The notes beneath the pieces are model-generated. The model was not told the DNA's origin. It saw only the letters and a list, made by a program, of their open reading frames with translations, and ran no database searches. Position numbers and translations under genes: made by a program. A stretch of 64,000 nucleotides of DNA. Source: Streptomonospora salina (GTDB taxonomy: Bacteria > Actinomycetota > Actinomycetes > Streptosporangiales > Streptosporangiaceae). Of the stretch, positions 8,060 through 16,802 are shown one piece after another. Location: contig NZ_JACHLY010000001.1 in the NCBI RefSeq assembly GCF_014204715.1, positions 310,001 through 374,000 on the forward strand, written 5' to 3'. Each line of letters opens with the position of its first letter. The first letter of the stretch is position 1.

Positions 8060-8896
8060 GTGAGCGAATCCACCGGACTCGACGTACCGCCGGGGGTGGA
8101 TCCCACCACGGCCAGCTCGGCGCGGATCTACGACTACATGCTGGGCGGCAAGAACAACTACGCCGTCGACCGCCGGACCGGCGAGCAGATCCTGCAGGCT
8201 GTGCCCGAGACCCGCATGCTCGCCCACGCCAACCGCGCCTTCATGGGCCGGGCCGTGGACGCCATTGGCGAACTCGGCGTGGACCAGTTCCTGGACATCG
8301 GCGCCGGGCTGCCGGCCCAGAGCCCCGTCCACGAGGTCGCCCGACGCCGCCACCCCGACGCCCGCGTGGTCTACGTGGACCACGACCCCGTGGTGCGCGT
8401 GCACGCCGAGGCGCTGCTGGCCGAGAGGCCCGACATCACCGGGGTCGTCGAGGCCGACATGCGCGAACCGGAGACGATCTTCGCCCACCCCGAACTGACC
8501 GGACGTCTGGACCTCGGGCGCCCGGTCGGGCTCCTGCTGGTGTCGATGCTGCACTTCCTCACCGACGCCCAGCAGCCCTACTCCCTCATGCGGCGCTACC
8601 TGGATCATCTGCCGGCCGGCTCCTGTGTGGCGATCAGCCACATCGAGCACGACACCCATCCCGAGCGCGCCCGGTACCTCCAGCGGGTCTACGCGTCCAC
8701 GAGCTCGCCCGGCCAGTCCCGTTCCCTCTCCGAAATCCGGCGCTTGTTCTCCGGCACCACGCTGCTGGAGCCCGGCCTGGTGCATCTGGGCGACTGGCGC
8801 CCACGCAGCGACGAGCCGTACTACAGCTCGGAGCAGGTGTGGATGGTCGGCGCTCTCGGCCACTTGGAGGGCACGGATACCGCTGCCCGAGCGTGA
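8060..8896 (+). CDS. SAM-dependent methyltransferase, DUF574 (Methyltransf_19) family
   Basis: 278 residues of a Rossmann methyltransferase abundant in actinomycetes. The family hallmark ARIYDYMLGGKNNYAVDR is at residues 17-34. The SAM-binding motif I is FLDIGAGLPAQSPVHEVA (about residues 74-91), followed by VVYVDHDPVV with the acidic ribose-binding residue. GLLLVSMLHFL corresponds to motif IV. The GGAG site ends just before ATG. The physiological methyl acceptor of this family is not established. It stands alone among IS remnants, and no partner gene indicates its substrate. Confidence 0.85.
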   Translation: MSESTGLDVPPGVDPTTASSARIYDYMLGGKNNYAVDRRTGEQILQAVPETRMLAHANRAFMGRAVDAIGELGVDQFLDIGAGLPAQSPVHEVARRRHPDARVVYVDHDPVVRVHAEALLAERPDITGVVEADMREPETIFAHPELTGRLDLGRPVGLLLVSMLHFLTDAQQPYSLMRRYLDHLPAGSCVAISHIEHDTHPERARYLQRVYASTSSPGQSRSLSEIRRLFSGTTLLEPGLVHLGDWRPRSDEPYYSSEQVWMVGALGHLEGTDTAARA

Positions 8897-10246
8897 CCCG
8901 CGAGCCCGGGCGCCCAGGCGCCGCTCATGCTCGATCACCGTCCCGACCTCCCGGGACGGCAGCAGGCGCTTTCGTCCAGTCACCATTGGCAGTGACCCAG
9001 GAGGGACAGAGAGCTCGGGGCCAAAGCACTGCCCGCTGTGCTGGAGCAGGTATCCGGGACCGGCGTAGACACGGTGAATGGCGAGTAAGCGGTGGTCGAA
9101 GACACCTTCTGCGAGGTTGCAGACACCCCAGCCGGCGGGGATCCATCCCCACGGCACTCGGCAGGTCCATACCCGGGGGCGGTTCTTCGTGAAACGGGAA
9201 TAGAGGATGGCCAGCCCCACCGGCACGGTCCCGGGGAGCACGGGACTGCGCGGCCTGTCGCGTCCGGAGCCGGGTTTCCTCGCTATCCTCTCTCCACAGA
9301 AACTGACGGCTTCGTGCTCCCGAGTGAATCCGCCTGCCGACAGGTTCTGCCCGATCACGCCCGTCGGCTCCCGGCTGTTGTCGCCGAGCAACCACTGACC
9401 TCTCGGCTCGCGGGCATGCGTCCCGGCGATCCTCCGTCCGTGAAACCGGTCGTCACGTCCCGGTTGGTGCGGAACCCGCACCGGGCGCCGATTCAACGGC
9501 TGTCCCCATGTCGACCATGACCGCCGAGAACGCCGACGGCGTTCGCGGACGTGTGCAGGGGATCGCCCCAATCGCGGTGGGCGATACCGCGTGTGCCTTC
9601 GGCCCTGCTTGCGGGACCGACATCGCGCCGGACCTTGGCCATCAGGCGTGGCGCATTCACGACACGGTGCTGGACGGACCCGGCTCGCTTGAAGGTGGCG
9701 CGACGCCAACGGCGCGGCAGACGGGCCGTCGGTGACACCGATACCGACGACTCGCCGTCGCGAAGGTCGAGCGCCGTGGCGGTACGCACCTCCAGGCGCT
9801 CGTGGGCAGGGGCGCAGCTGCAGTCCCCCGCGCCGGCGCCTCTGCGTACACGGAAGCCCTTCGGCCTTGGCGAACATCCGAGGCCAGTACGCCGACGACT
9901 GGTTCCACCGCCTTACGTGCATGCGGGCACCGAACAGCGCTTCGCCCGCCTTCGGGGCTTCGCATGACGGAACCGCCCCGCCTCGACGCCCTTCCCGCCG
10001 ACTCCGCAGGGCCACGACGGCCGGCGGATCGCGTTAGCGGAGCCCCACTTCGCCACCCGCAAGGACAAATGTATTCTTCGGAGCCCTTTTTCGTGTTTGT
10101 CATATTTTGACCGAATCAACGAAAAGCCTGACACAGCAGTCCTTTCGCACCTCTACGCAGAAGCGTGTGATGACGCAGACACGGAGAGCAATCAATTTCC
10201 TCGTTGTAAACATGCTGTGACCAGGTGTTTTCTTGCACAACCCCCC
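8897..10246. other. Long gene-poor stretch, probably decayed coding DNA
   Basis: No intact gene is supported. On the minus strand, about 9000-9470, a frame reads plausible protein (GTVPVGLAILYSRFTKNRPR, VWTCRVPWGWIPAGWGVCN, YLLQHSGQCFGPE), perhaps a degraded gene of unknown family, but it runs on into nonsense at both ends. The remaining part to about 10040 shows no recognisable domain. From 10040 the base composition drops markedly toward A/T, marking the upstream region of the catabolic operon. Confidence 0.4.
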
Positions 10247-10275
10247 TTGACTCCCCAGTTCTCGGTTCTTAGCGT
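10247..10275 (+). promoter_or_regulatory. Promoter of the pyridine-degradation operon
   Basis: TTGACT (10247-10252) and TAGCGT (10270-10275) are separated by 17 bases in an AT-rich stretch, fitting a housekeeping sigma-70 promoter. It is the only strong candidate upstream of the ABC transporter gene at 10360. Confidence 0.55.
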
Positions 10276-10280
10276 AGTGA

Positions 10281-10312
10281 CTCTAATAGGAGGTTATTAG
10301 AGAGTAATAACC
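10281..10312. promoter_or_regulatory. Two overlapping dyads after the promoter, likely operator
   Basis: Two perfect inverted repeats share sequence: CTCTAATA/TATTAGAG with a 6-base centre (10281-10302) and GGTTATTA/TAATAACC with a 5-base centre (10292-10312). They sit right at the expected transcription start, so a bound repressor would block the operon. The IclR protein of this locus (18284) is the obvious candidate, but a GntR-type protein encoded elsewhere is also possible. As RNA the two hairpins would be mutually exclusive. Confidence 0.55.
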
Positions 10313-10359
10313 CTTGGAGCGCTGCTGTCGTCCGATCAGCACACGGAAGGACCGGCCGC

Positions 10360-11142
10360 ATGGAATCGAGATTCATCTCCGCACATGGCATCGGGATGCG
10401 CTTCGGCGGAACCAGCACCGCACAGCCCGTCCTGGAGGCCCTCGACCTGACCGTCGCCCCCGGAGCCTTCGTCACCCTGCTCGGACCGTCGGGCTGCGGC
10501 AAGAGCACACTGCTGAAGATCCTGGGCGGCCTCCTGGAACCCACCGACGGAGAGATTTCGATCGGGGGCCGACCGCCCTCGGAAGCAGTCGACCGGCGCC
10601 AGATCGGCCTCGTTCCGCAGCGGCCGGCCCTGCTGCCGTGGAAGACCGCTCTGCAGAACACATGTGTACTGCGCGACGTCGCCACCGGAAAGGGCCGCAG
10701 CGCCGAGTCCCTCCGGGCGGCCGAGAACGCGCTCGCCTTGGTCGGCCTACAGGACGCGGCCGACAAGCTGCCTCATCAACTCTCAGGCGGTATGGCCCAG
10801 CGGGTCTCTATCGCCCGCGCGCTGGCCATGGACCCCGAGATCCTGCTGATGGACGAGCCCTTCGGTGCCCTCGATGCCATCACCCGCGACGAGATGAACG
10901 AGAAGCTCGCCGAAATCTGGGCCCAGACGGGAAAGACCATCGTCTTCGTTACCCACGCGATCGGCGAAGCGGTCTTCCTTTCCGACACGGTGCACGTCAT
11001 GGGCGCCGATCCCGGGCGGCTCGTGAAGACGCTCGATATCGCCCTCCCCCGCCCGCGCGACCGCGACGTGTTCGACGACCCGGTGTTCACCGACTACACC
11101 TCCCGGCTGCGCGACCTGCTCGAACCGAAAGCGACGGTGTGA
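10360..11142 (+). CDS. ABC importer ATP-binding subunit (SsuB/TauB-like)
   Basis: 260-residue nucleotide-binding subunit of an importer of the nitrate/sulfonate/taurine-thiamine-precursor type. Walker A GPSGCGKST is at 42-50, the Q-loop at VPQRPALLPWK, signature LSGGMAQR at 141-148 and Walker B ILLMDEP at 161-167, followed by the switch histidine VTHAIGEA. GGAAGG precedes ATG 10360. It is the first gene of a nine-gene row in one direction. The next start lies 2 bases after its stop, so the subunits are translationally linked. Confidence 0.9.
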   Translation: MESRFISAHGIGMRFGGTSTAQPVLEALDLTVAPGAFVTLLGPSGCGKSTLLKILGGLLEPTDGEISIGGRPPSEAVDRRQIGLVPQRPALLPWKTALQNTCVLRDVATGKGRSAESLRAAENALALVGLQDAADKLPHQLSGGMAQRVSIARALAMDPEILLMDEPFGALDAITRDEMNEKLAEIWAQTGKTIVFVTHAIGEAVFLSDTVHVMGADPGRLVKTLDIALPRPRDRDVFDDPVFTDYTSRLRDLLEPKATV

Positions 11143-11144
11143 CC

Positions 11145-11984
11145 ATGGCGACCGCAGCACCCAGCGTTCCCGCCCGCGGCCGTAGCCGACCGGGCCCGAC
11201 CGCCCCCGGTCGGCTACGGCAGTGGTACTCCCGTACCTGGCCCAGCGCCCTCCTGCTCCTGGCCGTGCTCGCGGTGTGGGAACTGGCGGTAGCCCTTTTC
11301 GGGGTCTCGGAGTTCGTCGTCGCCCCGCCGAGCGCCTTCGCCGCCGAGACCTGGAACTCCCGCGAGTTGCTGCTCGCAGCCGCCTGGATCACCACCCAGG
11401 AGATCCTCTACGGATTCCTGATCAGCATCGCAGTAGGTGTAGGCCTGGCCGTGGTGATCGCGCGGTTCAGCTGGGTCGACCGGGCCGTCTACCCGCTCGT
11501 GGTCCTGTTCCAAGTGGTCCCCAAGGTGGCGCTGGCCCCGATCTTCATCCTCTGGTTCGGCTACGGCATGACACCCAAACTGCTGCTGGTCGTGGTGATC
11601 GCATTCTTCCCGATCACACTCAACATGCTCGTAGGGCTGCGCAGCATCGACCCGGACCTGCTGCTGCTGATGAAGTCGGTCGGCGCCACCCGCAACCAGA
11701 TCCTCGCCCGGATCCAGATCCCCACCTCACTGCCCTATCTCTTCGCGGGGATGCGGATCGCCATCACGTTGGCGGTGATCGGCGCCGTCGTCGCCGAGTT
11801 CGCCGGAGCCTCCGACGGCCTCGGCTACCTCATCCAGTTCGCCTCGACCCAGCTCGACACGCCGCTCATGTTCTCCGCCCTGATCCTCGTATCGCTGCTG
11901 GGACTGGTCCTGTACTACGGGATGTCGCTCGCCGAGTTCACCCTGGCGCGCCGGTTCCCCCACATCACGGCCGAATCCCACTAG
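11145..11984 (+). CDS. ABC importer permease (BinI/SsuC-like)
   Basis: 279 residues with about six membrane helices starting near residue 30 (SALLLLAVLAVWELAVALF). The EAA loop that docks on the ATPase is visible as LLLMKSVGATRNQILARIQIP (about residues 185-205). ATG 11145 lies 2 bases behind the ATPase stop. Together with the ATPase and the lipoprotein at 12069 it forms a complete importer. Since the downstream genes degrade a pyridine ring, vitamin B6 or one of its pyridine-carboxylate breakdown products is the likely cargo (inference). Confidence 0.88.
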   Translation: MATAAPSVPARGRSRPGPTAPGRLRQWYSRTWPSALLLLAVLAVWELAVALFGVSEFVVAPPSAFAAETWNSRELLLAAAWITTQEILYGFLISIAVGVGLAVVIARFSWVDRAVYPLVVLFQVVPKVALAPIFILWFGYGMTPKLLLVVVIAFFPITLNMLVGLRSIDPDLLLLMKSVGATRNQILARIQIPTSLPYLFAGMRIAITLAVIGAVVAEFAGASDGLGYLIQFASTQLDTPLMFSALILVSLLGLVLYYGMSLAEFTLARRFPHITAESH

Positions 11985-12068
11985 GCCCGGCGCGGTCGTC
12001 GCCGCGTATCCGGCCCCCCGCACCGACATCCCCGAGCGCTCCCTGCGCATGCCCTTTTGGAGTACGCC

Positions 12069-13139
12069 ATGCCATACACCGCCTACCACCGCTCACCGAT
12101 CCGATCCGTGCTGCGCGCGAGCACCGCCATGGCCGCCTCGGCGCTACTGCTGGCCGCCGCGGCCTGCGGGGCCGACGGCGCCGAAGACCAGGGCTCCACA
12201 ACGGTCACCGTGCAGCTCGACTACCAACTGCGCGGCAATCACGGCATGTTCCACGTCGCCCAAGAGGAGGGCTACTTCGAGGACGCCGGGATCGAGGTCG
12301 AGGAGATCACCACCGGCTCCGGCTCGCCCGACGCCCTGCGCACCGTCGGCAAGGGCCAGGCCGACTTCGGCTTCGCCGACCTGCCCTCCCTGGTCACAGC
12401 ACGTTCCCAAGGTGTTCCCGTGCAAGCCCTCGCCGCGGTCAACCAGGTCTCGCCGCTGGGCATGTGCACGCTCGAGGACAACGTGCAGCTGAGCTCGGTC
12501 ACGGACCTGCGCGGCCTGAAGATCGGGGTGCACCCCGCCGGATCGACCTACATCTTCTACGAGGCCATGATGGCCGCCAACGACCTCGGCCGGGACCAGG
12601 TCGAGGAGGTCACCGTGACCCCGCCCTACGAGAACTATTTGCTCGAAGGGCAGGTTGACGCCGTCATCTGCTACGTCGACGCCGAAGTTCCCCTTCTGCG
12701 CCAGCATGCCGGCGGCGAAGGCTCGCTCAGTGTCCTGCTCGGTGCCGACGCCGGCTACGACGCCTACGGATCCGGCCTGACCACCAATGACGACATGATC
12801 GAACAGAACCCCGAAACGGTGCAGGCGTTCACCGACGCCTACCTCAAGGCCTTCGAGTACGTCGCCGACCACCCGGATGAAACCGCGGAGATCCTGGCGG
12901 CTTCCGCACCGGAGCAATCAGACAACGCCGCTCTCTTCCAGAAACAGCTGCAGGCCGACATCGATCAGACCTTCACCAGCCCCGCTACCGAGGAGAACGG
13001 TCTGGGAGCGATGGAACAGCAGCGGTGGCAGGCGACCGTCGACATCCTCGCCGAACAGGACGCCCTGAAGGGACAGGCTCCGCCGGTGGAGGAGGTTTAC
13101 GACCCCTCGTTCCAGGAGTCCTACCACTCCGGGAGCTGA
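12069..13139 (+). CDS. ABC importer substrate-binding lipoprotein, NMT1/THI5-like
   Basis: 356 residues. A signal peptide ends in the lipobox LLAAAAC (cysteine about residue 32), so the mature protein is a membrane-anchored binding lipoprotein. The fold is NMT1/THI5-like: VQLDYQLRGNHGMFHVAQEE(GYF) then GSPDALRTVGKGQADFGFAD. This family binds thiamine pyrimidine precursors, and its eukaryotic THI5 relatives use pyridoxal phosphate as a precursor, which fits a B6-type ligand. ATG 12069 is chosen because GGAG stands 6 bases before it; an in-frame TTG at 12057 lacks such a site. Confidence 0.87.
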   Translation: MPYTAYHRSPIRSVLRASTAMAASALLLAAAACGADGAEDQGSTTVTVQLDYQLRGNHGMFHVAQEEGYFEDAGIEVEEITTGSGSPDALRTVGKGQADFGFADLPSLVTARSQGVPVQALAAVNQVSPLGMCTLEDNVQLSSVTDLRGLKIGVHPAGSTYIFYEAMMAANDLGRDQVEEVTVTPPYENYLLEGQVDAVICYVDAEVPLLRQHAGGEGSLSVLLGADAGYDAYGSGLTTNDDMIEQNPETVQAFTDAYLKAFEYVADHPDETAEILAASAPEQSDNAALFQKQLQADIDQTFTSPATEENGLGAMEQQRWQATVDILAEQDALKGQAPPVEEVYDPSFQESYHSGS

Positions 13140-13193
13140 CCGGATCGCAACGCGCCGCACGCTGAACGCCGACACGAAGAGGCGAAGAACCTG

Positions 13194-14345
13194 ATGACAC
13201 ACACCACCGGCGGCCGCGGCCGCCACGCCGAGATCGCGGGCGCGGGGTTCGCAGGGCTGACCGCGGCAGCGGCCCTGGCCCGTCTCGGCTGGACGGTACG
13301 CGTCCACGAGAAGGGCGAACATCTCCGCGAGCAGGGCGCCGGCATCGTGCTCTGGCACAACAGCATCCGCGTCCTGGAGGCGATCGGGGCCTACGAGGAG
13401 GCCGCGGCGGACTCCATGACTCCCCCGTACTACGAAACGCGGATGCACGGCCAGACCGTGTCCAAGGAGGACTTCGGTGGCCTGCCCTGGCGGACCATGA
13501 GCCGCCCGCACCTGCACCGCTGCCTGCTGGAGGCGGCGCGGCAGGCCGGGGCGGAGATCCGCAGCGGCTCGGAAGCGGTGGCCGCCGACCCCGCCGGGAC
13601 CCTCACTCTGGCTTCCGGGGAGACCCGGGAGGCCGACCTGGTCGTCGGCGCCGACGGAGTGCGCTCCCGAGTGCGCGACTCGATCGGTTTCGAGCAGGAC
13701 CGGTGGAAGTCCACCGACGGGATCATCCGCTTTCTCGTACCGCGGCACAAGACCGAATTGGGGCCCGGCGAGTGGGACAACGTGATCGATTTCTGGAATC
13801 TGGAGCCGCGCTACCTGCGCGTCCTCTATGTGCCCTGCAACGAGCGCGAACTCTACATCGCACTGGGAGCTCCCCGGTCCGATGAGCAGGGCAGCCGCAC
13901 CCCCATCGACCTCGACCTGTGGACCTCGGTCTTTCCGGACCTGGCTCCGGTGCTGCGCTCGGCTGCCGTCGCCGAGGACGCCCGTTACTACGGCTACCAG
14001 ACCACGCAGCTGCACAGCTGGACCAGCGGGCGGGTCGCGCTGGTCGGGGACTCGGCCCACGCCATGTGCCCGGCGCTGGCCCAGGGCGCAGGGACCGCGA
14101 TGGCCAACGCCTACACCCTCGCCCAGGCTGCGACCGCCGCAGACCCCGGCTCCGCGGCGGTCACCGGCGCCCTGGCCGAGTGGGAGCGGCGGGAACGGCC
14201 CATCACCGACCGCTGCCAGCGCCGCTCCGCCGATTACGCCGCCACACGCCGGATGTCACAGGGCCATCAGTTCGGCCCCGAAAACCTGGAAACCGCTGTT
14301 TACGACCCCACCGATCCCCGACGCCACACCGCCGGGGCGCACTAG
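13194..14345 (+). CDS. 2-methyl-3-hydroxypyridine-5-carboxylate oxygenase (MHPCO)
   Basis: 383-residue FAD monooxygenase predicted to add O2 to 2-methyl-3-hydroxypyridine-5-carboxylate and open the ring to (2-acetamidomethylene)succinate with NAD(P)H. FAD sites: GAGFAG (16-21), DG motif GADGVRSRVRDS (152-163), GD motif VALVGDSAHAMCPALAQGAG (281-300). Beyond these common hydroxylase motifs, stretches such as GAGIVLWHNSIRVLE, QTVSKEDFGGLPWR and GFEQDRWKSTDG agree closely with the Mesorhizobium loti enzyme as I remember it, and the length is nearly the same (379). Plain salicylate hydroxylases lack these stretches. It is the central ring-opening step. Confidence 0.85.
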   Translation: MTHTTGGRGRHAEIAGAGFAGLTAAAALARLGWTVRVHEKGEHLREQGAGIVLWHNSIRVLEAIGAYEEAAADSMTPPYYETRMHGQTVSKEDFGGLPWRTMSRPHLHRCLLEAARQAGAEIRSGSEAVAADPAGTLTLASGETREADLVVGADGVRSRVRDSIGFEQDRWKSTDGIIRFLVPRHKTELGPGEWDNVIDFWNLEPRYLRVLYVPCNERELYIALGAPRSDEQGSRTPIDLDLWTSVFPDLAPVLRSAAVAEDARYYGYQTTQLHSWTSGRVALVGDSAHAMCPALAQGAGTAMANAYTLAQAATAADPGSAAVTGALAEWERRERPITDRCQRRSADYAATRRMSQGHQFGPENLETAVYDPTDPRRHTAGAH

Positions 14346-14416
14346 CCGGACCGTTCCGGCACTTCGCCTGCGGCCCGCCGACCGCAGCGACAGCCATCGT
14401 GAGAGGAGCACCGGCC

Positions 14417-15016
14417 ATGACCGGCGCAGCTGAAGTCGAAAAGCACTACCGGGTTCGCCGCTGGGTGGGCACCGTCGAGGAGATCGTGCACGAGAACGGG
14501 CCCCGGCCCGACGAACCCCTGGTCAAGGCGGCCTGCGGCGTCGTGATCGGCAATCCTTTCGCCGGCTCCTATGCCACGGACCTTTCGGCGCTGACCGCTC
14601 CCAGCGCCGCCCTGGGCACGGAGCTGGGTCGGCGGGCCGCCGCGCTGCTGGGCGACCGCGAGGTGCAGAGCTACGGCAAGGGCGGCATCGCCGGAGTCAA
14701 CGGCGAGCAGGAGCACGTTGTGGCCTGCGTGACCACCGTCTTCGGCGATGCCCTGCGGGCGGCGGTGGGCGGAGGCACCGCCTGGATCTCATCGGCTACC
14801 AAGACCGCTGCGCCGGGTACTCCCATCGACATCCCGCTGGCGTTCAAGGACGAGATCTACGTGCGCTCCCACTACGACGCGATCACGCTGAGCGCGCCCG
14901 ACGCTCCACGCCCCGACGAACTGCTGATCTGCGTCGCCGTGGCCACCCGCGGGCGCGTTCACCACCGCGTCGGCGGCCTCGACGCCGAAGAGGCTCGGGC
15001 GGCGTCCTCCTCCTGA
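14417..15016 (+). CDS. Amino acid synthesis (AA_synth, DUF1185) family protein
   Basis: 199 residues, start ATG 14417 with GAGAGGAG upstream. The sequence HENGPRPDEPLVKAACGVVI, then NPFAGSYATDLSAL and YGKGGIAGVNGEQEHVVA, is characteristic of the AA_synth family, whose biochemical function is not established. Such genes often accompany ring-cleavage and amidohydrolase operons. Here it lies between the ring-opening oxygenase and the decarboxylase, in the same direction and with short gaps, so it probably acts on or near a pathway intermediate. I do not assign a reaction. Confidence 0.75.
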   Translation: MTGAAEVEKHYRVRRWVGTVEEIVHENGPRPDEPLVKAACGVVIGNPFAGSYATDLSALTAPSAALGTELGRRAAALLGDREVQSYGKGGIAGVNGEQEHVVACVTTVFGDALRAAVGGGTAWISSATKTAAPGTPIDIPLAFKDEIYVRSHYDAITLSAPDAPRPDELLICVAVATRGRVHHRVGGLDAEEARAASSS

Positions 15017-15069
15017 GCACGGTTCGAAACCACAGTTCCATTCGCACCACCCCGCACGGAAGGTCCGCC

Positions 15070-15810
15070 ATGTCCCACAGCGACGCCCTGTACAGCCAGG
15101 ACGAGTCGATCGGCAACGTGCTGTGCGAACTCGCCCGTGCCCACCGGATCCTCGAGTTGGAGGGGCACGGCGACATGTCCATGGGCCACCTCTCCTACCG
15201 CGATCCCCACGGCCGCGGACTCTGGCTCAAACAGGGCAATCTCGGCTTGGAGGAGGTCGAGGGCCACCACTTCGTCCTGATCGACTTCGACGGCAACGTG
15301 CTGGAGGGCCAAGGGCTGCGGCACCTGGAGTGGCCGCTGCACGCCGAGATCATGCGCGCCAGGCCCGACGTGGCCGTGGTCGGGCACTCCCACGCCTTCT
15401 ACGCCACCGTGTTCGGCGCAACGGACGGCGAAATCGGCCCCTACGTCAACCACGCGGTGTGGTTCGCCGACCACGGCGTGCCCCGATTCAGCGAGACCAG
15501 CCACATCGTCACCACGCCGGAGCTGGGCAGGGCCGTGGCCGCCGCCCTCGGCCCGGCCGAGGCCGTCCTGCTGGCCAACCATGGGATCGCCTTCGTCGGC
15601 AAGGACGTCGGCGACGCCACCCTCGCCGGGATCTTTTTGGAGTGGGCGGCCAAGGCGCAACTGGCGCTGCGCTCGTCCGGACTGGCACACACGCCTCCCG
15701 ACGCTGCGGAGACCGTCGACAAGCACCGGCGGATCTACCCCCAGCGAGCCCGCAACAACTACTGGATGTACTTCAACCGAAAGCTCGACGCGCACGAGAC
15801 CCGGCGCTGA
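15070..15810 (+). CDS. 3-hydroxy-2-methylpyridine-4,5-dicarboxylate 4-decarboxylase
   Basis: 246-residue class II aldolase-fold enzyme. The metal site is built by the HSH of VVGHSHAFYATVF (about residue 108) and a later histidine, probably in LLANHGIAFVG; the acidic residue in LEWPLHAEIM lies nearby. In vitamin B6 degradation a member of this fold removes the 4-carboxylate from the dicarboxylate to give the substrate of the ring-opening oxygenase encoded two genes upstream. Length fits the M. loti enzyme (234). Alone, the fold could also be a sugar-phosphate aldolase; the company of the other three pathway enzymes makes the decarboxylase the best call. Confidence 0.78.
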   Translation: MSHSDALYSQDESIGNVLCELARAHRILELEGHGDMSMGHLSYRDPHGRGLWLKQGNLGLEEVEGHHFVLIDFDGNVLEGQGLRHLEWPLHAEIMRARPDVAVVGHSHAFYATVFGATDGEIGPYVNHAVWFADHGVPRFSETSHIVTTPELGRAVAAALGPAEAVLLANHGIAFVGKDVGDATLAGIFLEWAAKAQLALRSSGLAHTPPDAAETVDKHRRIYPQRARNNYWMYFNRKLDAHETRR

Positions 15811-15860
15811 AAGCGTCCGCGGCGCCCCGCGCCGACACGACTCGCATAGGAGGAACCGCC

Positions 15861-16793
15861 ATGAACGTCCCCGGCATCTGCGCCGTAATCGGCTCGGGCA
15901 CCATGGGCCCCGGCATCGCCGCGCTGCTGGCACGCCACGGAGCCGACGTCCGCCTCAACGACATCAGCCGGGAGGCCCTCGACCGCGCCGAATCCGCATG
16001 CACGGCCGCCGCCGGCGCACTCGACCAACTCGGCACGCCCGTCACCGAGGGCGGATCGGTCTCCTTCGAGCTGGACGCGGCGGCGGCCCTCGACAGCGCC
16101 GAACTGGTCATCGAGGCCGTACCCGAAGAGATCGGACTCAAGCGCCGCGTTCTAGAACAGATCGAGGCCGCTGTGGGCACCGACGTCGTGATCGCGACCA
16201 ACACCTCCGGCATCCCGATCTCGGACATGGCCGCCGCCATGGAACACCCGCAGCGCCTGATCGGCATGCACTGGTCCAACCCGCCGCACCTGATCCCGAT
16301 GATCGAGGTGATCCGCGGCGAGCGGACCGACTCCGCAGTCGAGACGGCGACCGTGGCGATCGTCGAGGCGCTCGGCTATAAGGCGGTGATGGAAAAGGAG
16401 GTCCCCGGATTCGTGGAGAACCGGGTGCTCTACGCGATCATGCGCGAGTGCCTGTCCCTGCTCGAACAGGGCGTGGCCACCCAGGAAGACATCGACACCT
16501 GCGTGAAGTGGGGTATCGGCTACAAGCTGGCCGTGATCGGCCCCATGCGTCTGCTGGACATGGCCGGCCTCGACATCTACTCGTCGGTGTCGGGCTACCT
16601 CAATCCCGACCTGTCCGATGAGAAGGGGATCTCCCCCATGGTGACGAAGCTTACGGAGCAGAACCGCCTCGGGATGAAGACGGGGGACGGGATGTACCCC
16701 TACGCCGAGGGAGAGGTCGCCGCCAAGCGCACCGACATCCTGCGCGGCCTTGTCACCGTGCGCAAGGCGCTCTCCGAGATCACGCCGGTCTGA
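15861..16793 (+). CDS. 5-formyl-3-hydroxy-2-methylpyridine-4-carboxylate dehydrogenase
   Basis: 310 residues, 3-hydroxyacyl-CoA dehydrogenase fold but working on a pyridine aldehyde: NAD+-dependent oxidation of the 5-formyl group to the 4,5-dicarboxylate. The NAD loop is GSGTMGPGIA (11-20). The catalytic histidine is in GMHWSNPPHLIPMIEVI (H137). Long stretches, such as VPGFVENRVLYAIMREC and WGIGYKLAVIGPM then LLDMAGLDIYSSVSGYLN, match the M. loti enzyme as remembered and differ from fatty-acid HADs. AGGAGG lies 7 bases before ATG. It supplies the decarboxylase encoded just upstream. Confidence 0.85.
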   Translation: MNVPGICAVIGSGTMGPGIAALLARHGADVRLNDISREALDRAESACTAAAGALDQLGTPVTEGGSVSFELDAAAALDSAELVIEAVPEEIGLKRRVLEQIEAAVGTDVVIATNTSGIPISDMAAAMEHPQRLIGMHWSNPPHLIPMIEVIRGERTDSAVETATVAIVEALGYKAVMEKEVPGFVENRVLYAIMRECLSLLEQGVATQEDIDTCVKWGIGYKLAVIGPMRLLDMAGLDIYSSVSGYLNPDLSDEKGISPMVTKLTEQNRLGMKTGDGMYPYAEGEVAAKRTDILRGLVTVRKALSEITPV

Positions 16794-16802
16794 GGCGGAC
16801 CG

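Noticed and set aside
7988-10015. A 675-residue minus-strand frame
   Set aside because: It overlaps the methyltransferase in antisense and lacks any domain over most of its length; only a middle piece may be a relic.
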